DNA of 23,133 bases. Origin: an uncultured Clostridia bacterium. Its GTDB lineage: Bacteria; Bacillota; Clostridia; TANB77; CAG-508. The stretch is taken from assembly GCA_934149155.1 (NCBI GenBank), contig CAKPDZ010000022.1:1-23133 (forward strand), given 5' to 3'. The notes under the pieces are model-generated. The model did no database searches and was not told the DNA's origin. It saw nothing but the letters and a program-made list of their open reading frames with translations. The translations under genes were made by a program, and so were the position numbers. Shown piece after piece: positions 1-6,594 of this stretch; position 1 is the stretch's first letter; each line of letters opens with the position of its first letter.

Positions 1-207
1 CAAAAAGGAAACGAAATAAAAGTAACAACATCATATGGTGAATATGTATATAAAATTTATGATATGCAATTAATCAAAGAAACAGAATTAGATAAATTGC
101 CAATTCAAAGAGATAAAGAAATATTGATGGTATATACATGTTATCCATTCAACAATGTAGGATATGCAACACAAAGATATGTGGTATATGCAGAACTAGA
201 AAAATAA
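1..207 (+). CDS. Sortase, C-terminal fragment (5' end outside window)
   Basis: This is the last 68 codons of a sortase, a membrane-bound cysteine transpeptidase that cleaves surface proteins at an LPxTG-like signal and joins them to the cell wall. The reading frame is open from base 1 and ends at TAA 205-207. The catalytic cysteine is in the VYTCYPF motif (fragment residue 47), and the essential arginine is in ATQRYVVYAEL, 12 residues later; this TCxP...R pair is the family signature. The preceding beta strands (DEI-like NEIKVTTSYGEYVYKI) resemble class D-type sortases, but the class is uncertain because the N-terminus is missing. The next gene begins 25 bp downstream, so co-transcription is likely. 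A possible substrate in this window is the cohesin protein at 20700-21731. Confidence 0.88.
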   Translation, partial: QKGNEIKVTTSYGEYVYKIYDMQLIKETELDKLPIQRDKEILMVYTCYPFNNVGYATQRYVVYAELEK

Positions 208-232
208 TTGCAAAATAGAAAGGAAAATAAAA

Positions 233-1084
233 ATGAAAGTATTAATAAATCTTCTAAAATTTATATTTATAACAATACTAACAATATGCCTGATAGCTTT
301 GGGAGTGATAACAATTGCATCTTCTACAGTTCTAGACAAAAACTATGTGATTCAAAAACTAGAAGAAACAGACTTCTATTCAGGAACATATAAATTAGTA
401 GAATCAAATTTTGAAAATTACATATATCAATCTGGATTAGACGAGGATGTCTTAAAAAGTATATGTACAGAAGATAAAGTGAAAAATGATATCAATATAA
501 TGCTATCAAATATATATGATGGCACAAATAAAACAATAGACACAACAGAAATTTCAACAAATTTAAATGCCAATATAGACAAATTAGGAATTAAAACAAA
601 GCAAAATGAAAAAGCTATAAACGAATTCGTAAATCATATTTGCAATGAATATACAGATACATTAGTTCATAGCAAATACGAAAATCAAATAAATGATGTA
701 TATAAAAAGGCAATAAACAATTTAAGCAAAGTTTATAATGCAATACTTATAGTGACAGTAGTAGATTTGATTTTAATTTTAATAATTAACAATAAAAAAG
801 TTTCAAAAGACTTGCAAGATTGCGGAATTGCAATGATGGCAACATCAATATTTGGATTGGCAGGATGCCAAATTGTGCAAGCAAAAGTAAATATTCAAGG
901 AATAAAGGTTTTTAATGATGTATTTTCAAATAGCTTAGTAACAATAATTAAAGATGTATTTAAAAAAATGACTTCATTGTCAGTGGGATTGCTTGTAATT
1001 GCAATAGTAGTAGTTGGAATATATGTGGCAATTGTGGTAAGTAAGAAAACAAAAGAAAATATTGAAACAGGAAGGGAAATGTAA
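233..1084 (+). CDS. Hypothetical multi-pass membrane protein
   Basis: I do not recognise this 283-residue protein. It has an N-terminal hydrophobic helix (about residues 5-30) that could be a signal anchor. A polar segment of about 135 residues rich in Asn, Lys and Glu follows and is probably extracytoplasmic. Three more hydrophobic stretches lie at about 168-184, 198-216 and 248-270, with a short Lys/Glu tail that is probably cytoplasmic. The start is supported by AGGAAA about 8 bases upstream of ATG 233. Its stop overlaps the start of the Wzz-like gene (TAATG at 1082-1086), so the two are translationally coupled. Its position between a sortase and a Wzz/kinase/phosphatase set suggests an envelope role, but nothing in the sequence shows a specific activity. 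Confidence 0.8.
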   Translation: MKVLINLLKFIFITILTICLIALGVITIASSTVLDKNYVIQKLEETDFYSGTYKLVESNFENYIYQSGLDEDVLKSICTEDKVKNDINIMLSNIYDGTNKTIDTTEISTNLNANIDKLGIKTKQNEKAINEFVNHICNEYTDTLVHSKYENQINDVYKKAINNLSKVYNAILIVTVVDLILILIINNKKVSKDLQDCGIAMMATSIFGLAGCQIVQAKVNIQGIKVFNDVFSNSLVTIIKDVFKKMTSLSVGLLVIAIVVVGIYVAIVVSKKTKENIETGREM

Positions 1085-1800
1085 TGGAAGAACTAGATTT
1101 AAAAGAATTAGTACAAATATTCTGGGGAAAAAAGGTACAAATAATACTAATAGTTGCAATCTTTGCAGTTGTAGGTTTTATATACACAATAGGTTTTGTA
1201 ACACCTAAATATCAAGCAACAACCTCATTGCTACTTGCAACAAATTCAGCTCAAAGTACAACTGGAGCAGATTCATCAATAACAACATCAGATGTTACCT
1301 TAAATTCAAAATTAGTTTCTACATACAGTAAGCTTGTAAAAAGTGATAAAGTTGTAAGAACTGTAATTTCGAATTTATCTTTAAAAATGGAAGAAGGGAC
1401 TTTAAAGAAAATTGTTAGTGTAACAGCCGCAGAGGATACAGAGTTTATAGAGATTTCAGTAAAAAATGAAGACCCTGCATTAGCAACAAAAATTGCTAAT
1501 GAAATAGCAAAAGTATTTATAGAAAATGTAAAAGAATTCTATGGAGTAGAAAATGTACACGTAGTTGATGCTGCAGAGGTACCACAAGCACCATATAATA
1601 TTAATCATGTAAAAGATATTATTATATTTGCATTTATAGGAGCTGTTATAGCAGTAGCATATATATTGTTAGCAAATATGTTTGATACAACTATAAAATC
1701 AGAAGAAGATATAGAAAAGAATTTTGGACTTACAGTTTTAGCAACAATACCATTATATGAAGATGAAGAAAACAAAAGAAAGGAGAAAAAAAGAAAATGA
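1084..1800 (+). CDS. Wzz/YveK-type chain-length and kinase-adaptor protein
   Basis: This 238-residue membrane protein belongs to the Wzz (polysaccharide co-polymerase) family. In Gram-positive bacteria such proteins are separate adaptors that activate a cytoplasmic BY-kinase and influence polysaccharide chain length. It has the family layout: a short cytoplasmic N-terminus, TM1 at about residues 18-38, an extracytoplasmic alpha/beta region with PKYQATTSLLLA just after TM1, and the proline motif PQAPYN immediately before TM2 (about 176-198). A charged Lys/Glu tail faces the kinase. The start overlaps the previous stop, and its own stop overlaps the kinase start (ATGA at 1797-1800), as expected for stoichiometric production. 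No glycosyltransferases are visible nearby, so the polysaccharide involved is unknown. Confidence 0.9.
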   Translation: MEELDLKELVQIFWGKKVQIILIVAIFAVVGFIYTIGFVTPKYQATTSLLLATNSAQSTTGADSSITTSDVTLNSKLVSTYSKLVKSDKVVRTVISNLSLKMEEGTLKKIVSVTAAEDTEFIEISVKNEDPALATKIANEIAKVFIENVKEFYGVENVHVVDAAEVPQAPYNINHVKDIIIFAFIGAVIAVAYILLANMFDTTIKSEEDIEKNFGLTVLATIPLYEDEENKRKEKKRK

Positions 1801-2747
1801 AAAAAGACCTTATAGCACACTTTGAACCAAAGGCTCATGTTTCTGAATTATTTAGAACTTTAAGAACAAATATACAATTTATGAATTCAAACAAAGAGCT
1901 AAGTTCATTGTTAGTAACATCAACATTACCAGGAGAAGGAAAGACTTGGGTAGCATCAAATTTGGCTATTGCTTTTGCTCAAGCTGATAAAAAAGTAGTG
2001 TTGATAGATGCTGATATGAGAAAATGTTGCTTACATACACTTTTTAAAGTATCTCCTTGTCCAGGACTTTCTAATTATTTGTCAGGTATTGCAGATAAAG
2101 GAATTGAAACTCAAGATTTAGCTAATTATATTAGAGCTACAAAAATTTCTAATCTATATTTATTGCCATCAGGAAATGTACCACCAAACCCTTCTGAGTT
2201 ATTAATAACTCAAAAAATGGTAGATTTATTAAATGAATTAAAAACTGAATTTGACCTAATAATTATAGATGGTACACCATCAAAATTAGTAACTGATGCG
2301 GTTATTTTATCAAGATTAGTAGATTCTACAATAATTGTTGCTGGTCATAACATGGCAAAAAAAGATGATATGGCAAAGGTTGTAAGAGATATAAAAAATG
2401 TTGGTGGAAATATTGCTGGAGTAGTATATAATCAAAAACCAGCTTCAGGAAAAAAGAAAAATGAAACATATTACTATGCTTCTACATCTGCTAAATTAGA
2501 TGCTAGAAAAAAACAAGAGTTAGAAGCTTTACAAAGAAGACAAGCTCAACGTGCTAGAACAAATGAAATGTTGAATAGAGATAGAAAACCAGATGAATAT
2601 CTAAAAAATGTTATTCAAGAAGTTGAAAAAGAAAAGCAAGTATTTGAACCTGGAAAATCTCCAGAAGAAAGAGCAACAGAGATGTTAAATCAGTTTAATG
2701 ATTATTTGCAAAAAGAAAAAGAAAATAGAGATAAGAGGAATTTTTAA
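1797..2747 (+). CDS. CpsD/CapB-type bacterial tyrosine kinase
   Basis: This 316-residue protein is a BY-kinase, a P-loop ATPase that autophosphorylates on tyrosines and works with the Wzz-like protein encoded just upstream. Walker A is at residues 44-51 (LPGEGKTW), Walker A' at about 67-75 (VVLIDADMR) and Walker B at about 154-158 (LIIID). The EL/F-RTLR motif near the N-terminus is the usual oligomerisation region. The tyrosine cluster is unusual. It is only YYY (225-227), directly after the core, and it is followed by a highly charged tail of about 90 residues rich in Lys, Glu, Arg and Gln, probably helical, whereas family members normally end in the Tyr cluster. It overlaps its neighbours at both ends (ATGA upstream, TAATG downstream). 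Kinase assignment is firm; the role of the tail is unknown. Confidence 0.92.
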   Translation: MKKDLIAHFEPKAHVSELFRTLRTNIQFMNSNKELSSLLVTSTLPGEGKTWVASNLAIAFAQADKKVVLIDADMRKCCLHTLFKVSPCPGLSNYLSGIADKGIETQDLANYIRATKISNLYLLPSGNVPPNPSELLITQKMVDLLNELKTEFDLIIIDGTPSKLVTDAVILSRLVDSTIIVAGHNMAKKDDMAKVVRDIKNVGGNIAGVVYNQKPASGKKKNETYYYASTSAKLDARKKQELEALQRRQAQRARTNEMLNRDRKPDEYLKNVIQEVEKEKQVFEPGKSPEERATEMLNQFNDYLQKEKENRDKRNF

Positions 2748-3511
2748 TGATAGATTTTCATTCACATATATTGCCTAATATAGATGATGGCTCTACAAGT
2801 ATGGAAGAATCAATTAAATTAATAAAAGAGGCTGCACAAGCAGGTTTTACTGGAATTATTTCTACATCACATTATTTGCAAAATTATTATGAGTGTGATG
2901 AGAATGAAAGAAAAGGCTTGCTTGCAGAACTTGCTGAACAAGTTAAAATAGCTGAAGATAGCACCGGTGACAATGCTGGTTCTGGTAATAGGGGTGACAT
3001 GCCTAAGTTATATTTAGGAAACGAAATTTATATAACAACAGAAATAGTAGAGCTTTTAAAAGAAGGAAAAGCATCAACCATAAATGGAACAAACTATGTG
3101 CTATTTGAATTACCAATGAACTCAAAGCCATTGTTTGCAAAGGAAGTTGTATATAAATTAATAGAAAATGGATATAAACCAATTATAGCTCATCCAGAAA
3201 GATACAGCTATGTAAAAGAAGACATAGAATATGTTAGAGAACTAAAAAACATGGGAGCATTATTCCAATCCAATTATGGAAGTGTAATTGGAATGTATGG
3301 AAGTTCAGCAAAGAAAACATTAAAGAAACTGTTAAAAGAAGATTTGATAAGTTTTTTGGGATCTGATGTACATGCTGTGGGTCAGATATATCCTAAAGTT
3401 CCAAAGATTTTGAGAAAATTAAAAAAGTGGATTTCGTCTGAGAAGTTGCAAGAGCTTACAACTTTAAATGCTAAAGCAGTTTTGATGTCAAATGAAACAG
3501 ATATTTTATAA
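2747..3511 (+). CDS. CpsB/YwqE-type PHP-domain protein-tyrosine phosphatase
   Basis: This 254-residue metal-dependent phosphatase of the PHP superfamily would dephosphorylate the upstream BY-kinase. The metal-binding motifs are all present: DFHSHILPNIDDG at 3-15 (His5, His7), TSH at 40-42, LGNEIYI with Glu93, IIAHPERY with His149, and GSDVHAVG with Asp207 and His209. The length is normal for the family. A glycine-rich segment at about residues 71-86 (DSTGDNAGSGNRGDMP) sits where homologues have a short loop, and it looks like an insertion; it uses GGT and ACC codons unlike the surrounding gene. The start overlaps the kinase stop (TAATG). This is the last gene of the group and is followed within 7 bases by a strong hairpin. 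Confidence 0.93.
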   Translation: MIDFHSHILPNIDDGSTSMEESIKLIKEAAQAGFTGIISTSHYLQNYYECDENERKGLLAELAEQVKIAEDSTGDNAGSGNRGDMPKLYLGNEIYITTEIVELLKEGKASTINGTNYVLFELPMNSKPLFAKEVVYKLIENGYKPIIAHPERYSYVKEDIEYVRELKNMGALFQSNYGSVIGMYGSSAKKTLKKLLKEDLISFLGSDVHAVGQIYPKVPKILRKLKKWISSEKLQELTTLNAKAVLMSNETDIL

Positions 3512-3517
3512 TTAATA

Positions 3518-3556
3518 ATACATAAAGGCAGGAGCACATCTCCTGCCTTTATGTAT
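3518..3556. terminator. Perfect 17-bp hairpin, probable bidirectional terminator
   Basis: The sequence atacataaaggcaggag is followed by the five-base loop cacat and an exact reverse complement. The GC core (GGCAGGAG) is flanked by AAA on one side and TTT on the other, the usual layout of a terminator read from either strand. It lies between the converging ends of the phosphatase operon (+) and the SASP gene (-). The U-tract is only three bases on the + strand, so termination strength is uncertain. Confidence 0.7.
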
Positions 3557-3695
3557 GCTTAAACAAAAAACATATATAAAATCAAGAAAAATACTTCTGC
3601 CATTACTTATATTATATGCAATAAATGCATAAATATACATGAAATATAATAATAATCAGAAAACGATTAGTAAAAAATAGTACTAACTAGTAAAA

Positions 3696-3905
3696 TTACT
3701 TATTAGCCATATTGTTTTCAACTTGTTGAATCATTTTTCTAACCATATTTCCACCGATTTTACCAGCATCTTTAGCTGATATATCACCATTATATCCGTC
3801 TTTTAAAGTTACACCAACTTCTGAAGCAACTTCGTATTTGAATTTATCTAAAGCGCTCATAGCTTCTGGAACTAATTTTTTGTTACTATTGTTTGAATTT
3901 GCCAT
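3696..3905 (-). CDS. Alpha/beta-type small acid-soluble spore protein (SASP)
   Basis: This 69-residue protein coats and protects DNA in the dormant spore and is degraded at germination by the GPR protease. The diagnostic features are present: the KYEVASEVGV segment containing the GPR cleavage site, and the conserved C-terminal half GDISAKDAGKIGGNMVRKMI. Length is typical. The start is backed by a very strong ribosome binding site (AGGAGGTG, 8 bases upstream of ATG on the minus strand). It is the only minus-strand gene in the window and is presumably monocistronic and made only in the forespore; a candidate sigma-G promoter lies upstream. Downstream, a short TACTA-GT-TAGTA inverted repeat followed by T-rich sequence could be a weak terminator. 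Confidence 0.96.
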   Translation of the reverse strand: MANSNNSNKKLVPEAMSALDKFKYEVASEVGVTLKDGYNGDISAKDAGKIGGNMVRKMIQQVENNMANK

Positions 3906-3947
3906 GTTTATTCACCTCCTGTTATATATAACATTTCAATTGTTATT

Positions 3948-3977
3948 GTTTAGAAAAAACTATTGCTTTTTCTAAAC
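3948..3977. repeat. 11-bp perfect inverted repeat in the SASP/HAD divergent region
   Basis: The arms gtttagaaaaa and tttttctaaac are exact complements around an eight-base loop. The repeat would fall at the very 5' end of the SASP transcript if the candidate sigma-G promoter is right, and it overlaps the candidate sigma-A promoter of the HAD gene on the other strand. It may be a 5' stabilising stem-loop or a protein-binding site. Confidence 0.55.
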
Positions 3978-3991
3978 TTATGATGTACAAT
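3963..3991 (+). promoter_or_regulatory. Candidate sigma-A promoter for the HAD gene
   Basis: TTGCTT (3963-3968) and TACAAT (3986-3991) are separated by 17 bases. Transcription would begin near 3998, giving a leader of about 115 bases that contains both copies of the palindromic repeat at 4024-4092. It overlaps the opposing SASP promoter. Confidence 0.5.
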
Positions 3992-4007
3992 TTTGAAGAA
4001 AATAAAC
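3979..4007 (-). promoter_or_regulatory. Candidate sigma-G promoter for the SASP gene
   Basis: On the minus strand, GTTTA (4003-4007) is separated by 17 bases from CATCATA (3979-3985). The -10 element matches the sigma-G pattern CAnnHTA exactly and the -35 element matches GYATR at four of five positions. SASP genes are classic sigma-G targets. The match is by eye, so confidence is moderate. Confidence 0.42.
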
Positions 4008-4023
4008 AGGAAATTTTTTGAAA

Positions 4024-4092
4024 TGCACAGCAAAGAACCGGTCCCAAATGTGCAAAAAAATGCACAGCAGAGAACCGGTTCCCAAATGTGCA
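4024..4092. repeat. Palindromic repeat pair A (TGCACA...ACCGGT...TGTGCA)
   Basis: Two copies lie in the same orientation, at 4024-4054 (31 bp) and 4061-4092 (32 bp), separated by six A. Each has outer arms TGCACA/TGTGCA and a central ACCGGT. In the second copy the centre is a perfect 10-bp palindrome GAACCGGTTC and the whole unit is symmetric apart from a five-base internal mismatch (GCAGA against CCAAA). The first copy lacks one T. The pair lies immediately upstream of the HAD ribosome binding site. Confidence 0.9.
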
Positions 4093-4112
4093 AAAGAAAG
4101 GAAAGAAAAAAT

Positions 4113-4976
4113 ATGTACAAATTAGCAGCAATAGATTTAGACGGAACAATGTTAAATCAATATGGAATAGTAACACAAAAAGCAAAAGAGGCGATTGAAA
4201 AAGCTAAACAAAGAGGAATAGAAATAATAATAGCTTCAGGAAGGCCAATAGACTCAATAAAATCAATTGCACAAGAAATTAAAAGTGAAAAATATTTTAT
4301 TTCAGGAAATGGAGCTATAATTTATGATATCGCAAATGACGAAATAATATACGAAAATACATTAAAAAAACAAAAAGTATTAGATATTATAAAAATTTGC
4401 GAAGAAAATAGTATTTATTACAATATTTATACAGAAAAGGAAATATTAGCCAAAAGTTTGCAATGTAATGTTTTATATTATCATAAAGAAAATTTAAATA
4501 AAGAAGAAAAAAACAAAACACATATAAATATTATTGACGATATATATGATTATATAGCAAAAAGAGAAGAAAAAATTTTAAAAATAACAGTGTGTGATAA
4601 TACTCAATCAATATTCAATTCAATAATGAGAAAATTAAAAGAAATTGATGATATAGAAGTGTTGGAAGTATCACATATGTCAAGAAAGATGATTAGACAA
4701 GGAACAGAAGACATTCCAATTGAATATTTTTATACCGAAATCTCTGCGAAAAATGTTGATAAATGGAATGCTATAGAAGTGTTGAAAGAAAAAATGCAGA
4801 TTAGCACAGAAGAAATTGCGGCAATTGGCGACAACATGAATGATGAAGAAATGATAAAAAATGCTGGATTAGGAATTGCTATGGGGCAAAGCCATCCACA
4901 TATAAAAGAAATCGCAAATCAAATTGTTGCACCTAACACAGAAGATGGTGTGGCAGAGGCATTAAACTTATTATAA
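4113..4976 (+). CDS. Cof-type HAD-superfamily phosphatase (HAD-IIB)
   Basis: This 287-residue soluble phosphatase resembles the Cof/YidA family, which acts on sugar phosphates and related small molecules; its actual substrate cannot be told. Motif I is AIDLDGTM (nucleophile Asp8, acid Asp10), motif II is IIASGRP with Ser42, and motif IV is IGDNMNDEEM (Asp240, Asp244). A lysine upstream of motif IV in NVDKWNAI fits motif III. The region between motifs II and III is the C2-type cap. I chose ATG 4113 because the family starts right before motif I and AAGGAAAG lies just upstream. The frame is open back to an ATG at 3993, but that extension would translate the palindromic repeats. Repeat pairs flank the gene on both sides. 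Confidence 0.9.
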   Translation: MYKLAAIDLDGTMLNQYGIVTQKAKEAIEKAKQRGIEIIIASGRPIDSIKSIAQEIKSEKYFISGNGAIIYDIANDEIIYENTLKKQKVLDIIKICEENSIYYNIYTEKEILAKSLQCNVLYYHKENLNKEEKNKTHINIIDDIYDYIAKREEKILKITVCDNTQSIFNSIMRKLKEIDDIEVLEVSHMSRKMIRQGTEDIPIEYFYTEISAKNVDKWNAIEVLKEKMQISTEEIAAIGDNMNDEEMIKNAGLGIAMGQSHPHIKEIANQIVAPNTEDGVAEALNLL

Positions 4977-4977
4977 A

Positions 4978-5044
4978 TGCACAGCAAAGAACCGGTCCCA
5001 AATGTGCAAAAAATGCACAGCAGAGAACCGGTCCCAAATGTGCA
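4978..5044. repeat. Palindromic repeat pair B
   Basis: Two 31-bp copies lie in the same orientation as pair A, at 4978-5008 and 5014-5044, separated by five A. The first starts one base after the TAA of the HAD gene. The copies match those of pair A almost base for base, differing at an A/G position in the left arm (GCAAAGAACC or GCAGAGAACC). As RNA each can fold into an interrupted hairpin, so they might end or stabilise the HAD transcript, although there is no U-tract. Confidence 0.9.
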
Positions 5045-5099
5045 ATATTACAAAAATATTACAATATTATTAAATTTATATTACAAAATATGGATAATG

Positions 5100-5128
5100 T
5101 TGATTTTAATAGAAAAAAGAGTTAAAAT
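5100..5128 (+). promoter_or_regulatory. Candidate sigma-A promoter of the Tad-like operon
   Basis: TTGATT (5100-5105) and TAAAAT (5123-5128) are separated by exactly 17 bases, about 55 bases upstream of the first gene, which has a strong AAGGAGGA ribosome binding site. The region is AT-rich, so chance matches are possible; another TATA-like stretch lies near 5140. Confidence 0.5.
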
Positions 5129-5182
5129 TAATAAAGATAGTATATAAAGTATACAAATGTAAAAATAAGGAGGAAATAAAAA

Positions 5183-6496
5183 ATGGCATCAAATCCAATG
5201 CAAAGAAAAGCAAGAAATTCATTCTTACTAGGAATGATTACAACATTACTAATAGCAGGAATAATAATAGTTTTATTATTTATGCAATTAAAACAAAAGA
5301 CAGATCAATTACAGGCCGAAGCTGATGCAAAAAGAAATGTATATGTATTAAATCAGGATGTTAAATCAGGGCAGATTATAACAGAGGATATGTTTGAAAC
5401 TAAGCAAGTTAATCAGGATGCAATACCTAGCAATGCAACTGCAACTGTTTCAGTTATAAGTACATGGTTCTTACAAACAAAAGATGGAAAAACATTTAAC
5501 ACTGATTACTATAATAACATAACAAATCAATCATTTAGCCAACCTGAACAAGGTTTATATATAAATGAACCTGATTCAATAATTGAAGTTGTGGAAATTG
5601 ATGGTAAAAAATATAAATGTTCAGATAAATATACAGGAGATAAAAGTAACTTAACAGAAGTTTCTGCAAGAGAAGAAGTTGTTCAGGATGATGATGGAAT
5701 ATATATTGTAGATACTACAAATTCTACTGATAAAATAACTAGAGTATATCAAGAAGCTACAACAGGTGAGTATTACATATATAAATTAGATACTTCTTCA
5801 ATGACAACTTCAAACAGTAGAACAAGAGTAAAAGAATATTTAACATTACAACAAGCTCCAGTTGTTGCTAAAGTAACAATGAATAAAAATACTGTTGTTA
5901 CACCAAGCTTAGTTGTACAATCTGATGAGGTTGTAACAGATGATGTTAGACAACAAGAATATAATATGGTTGTATTGCCAGTTGATTTGATGACAGATGA
6001 TTATATAGATATAAGATTAATGACTCCATCAGGACAAGATTTTATAGTTGTGTCAAAAGCTAAAGTTGATATCCCAACAAATGTTGACGGATCTTACATT
6101 ACAGATACAGTAAGAGTAAACTTGAGAGAAGATGAGATTTTATCAATGTCAAGTGCAATAGTAGAAGCTTATGGATTATTAGGGTCAAAATTATATGCAA
6201 CAAAATATGTTGAGGCTGGAATGCAAGAACCATCATTACCAACATACACACCAAATGCAGCAGTTACAGCACAAATACAATCTAATCCTAATATAGTAAG
6301 TGTTGCAAGTGAAGAATTAGCATCAAGATATTCAGATGCTGCTAAAAAGAACAGAAACGATTACTTACAATCATTGATAAATTCATCAGAAGATTATAGT
6401 TCAAATATAGAAGATAAAGCAGATGAAAAGATAACAAATCAAAATACAGCAAGACAAAAATACTTAGAATCATTAGCTCCATCAACAACTAACTAA
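5183..6496 (+). CDS. CpaB/RcpC-like pilus assembly protein with SAF domain
   Basis: This 437-residue protein resembles CpaB/RcpC, the periplasm-facing assembly factor of Tad pili. It has a basic N-terminus and one TM helix (about 12-34), then a SAF-type segment VYVLNQDVKSGQIITEDM (53-70), where the aGt-itedm pattern is typical. The second half holds the family's C-terminal block: YNMVVLPVDLMTDDYIDIRL (260-279) and GQDFIVVSKAKV. Between these, at about residues 92-222, is a hydrophilic region rich in Thr, Asp and Tyr that appears to split the SAF domain and is not typical. The C-terminal 90 residues are Ser/Asn/Lys-rich and low in hydrophobics. It is the first gene of the long operon and has the AAGGAGGA site 8 bases upstream. 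With no outer membrane expected, it probably acts at the membrane-wall interface. Confidence 0.78.
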   Translation: MASNPMQRKARNSFLLGMITTLLIAGIIIVLLFMQLKQKTDQLQAEADAKRNVYVLNQDVKSGQIITEDMFETKQVNQDAIPSNATATVSVISTWFLQTKDGKTFNTDYYNNITNQSFSQPEQGLYINEPDSIIEVVEIDGKKYKCSDKYTGDKSNLTEVSAREEVVQDDDGIYIVDTTNSTDKITRVYQEATTGEYYIYKLDTSSMTTSNSRTRVKEYLTLQQAPVVAKVTMNKNTVVTPSLVVQSDEVVTDDVRQQEYNMVVLPVDLMTDDYIDIRLMTPSGQDFIVVSKAKVDIPTNVDGSYITDTVRVNLREDEILSMSSAIVEAYGLLGSKLYATKYVEAGMQEPSLPTYTPNAAVTAQIQSNPNIVSVASEELASRYSDAAKKNRNDYLQSLINSSEDYSSNIEDKADEKITNQNTARQKYLESLAPSTTN

Positions 6497-6500
6497 AAAA

Positions 6501-6531
6501 TATAGCAAGGGTTAAACAGACCCTTGCTATA
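6501..6531 (+). terminator. Intercistronic hairpin without U-tract
   Basis: The arms tatagcaagggt and acccttgctata are perfectly complementary (12 bp) around a seven-base loop, directly after the stop of the CpaB-like gene. There is no T-run downstream on the + strand. It may be a partial terminator, an RNA-processing site or a 3' stabiliser that makes the first gene more abundant than the rest of the operon. Confidence 0.6.
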
Positions 6532-6594
6532 AGAGATTAACAATAGAACCAAAAGCAAAAATGCTATGATACAAAGAAAGGAAGACTAAAACAT

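Noticed and set aside
208..393. Small + strand open frame overlapping the membrane protein start
   Set aside because: It overlaps the 233-1084 gene in another frame, has no family features and starts at a poor site.
2987..3002. An RGD tripeptide in the phosphatase (NRGDMP)
   Set aside because: The protein is cytoplasmic, so an integrin-type adhesion motif has no plausible meaning.
3557..3695. A possible small RNA or gene between the 17-bp hairpin and the SASP gene
   Set aside because: There is no start with a ribosome binding site, no clear promoter and no stable structure; it looks like plain AT-rich intergenic sequence.
3993..4112. A 40-residue N-terminal extension of the HAD protein
   Set aside because: The extension is a translation of the palindromic repeats, HAD proteins begin just before motif I, and a good ribosome binding site precedes ATG 4113.
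4024..5044. CRISPR-like array from the repeated ACCGGT units
   Set aside because: Spacers are 5-10 A/T bases or an entire gene, the units are palindromic, and no cas genes are present.
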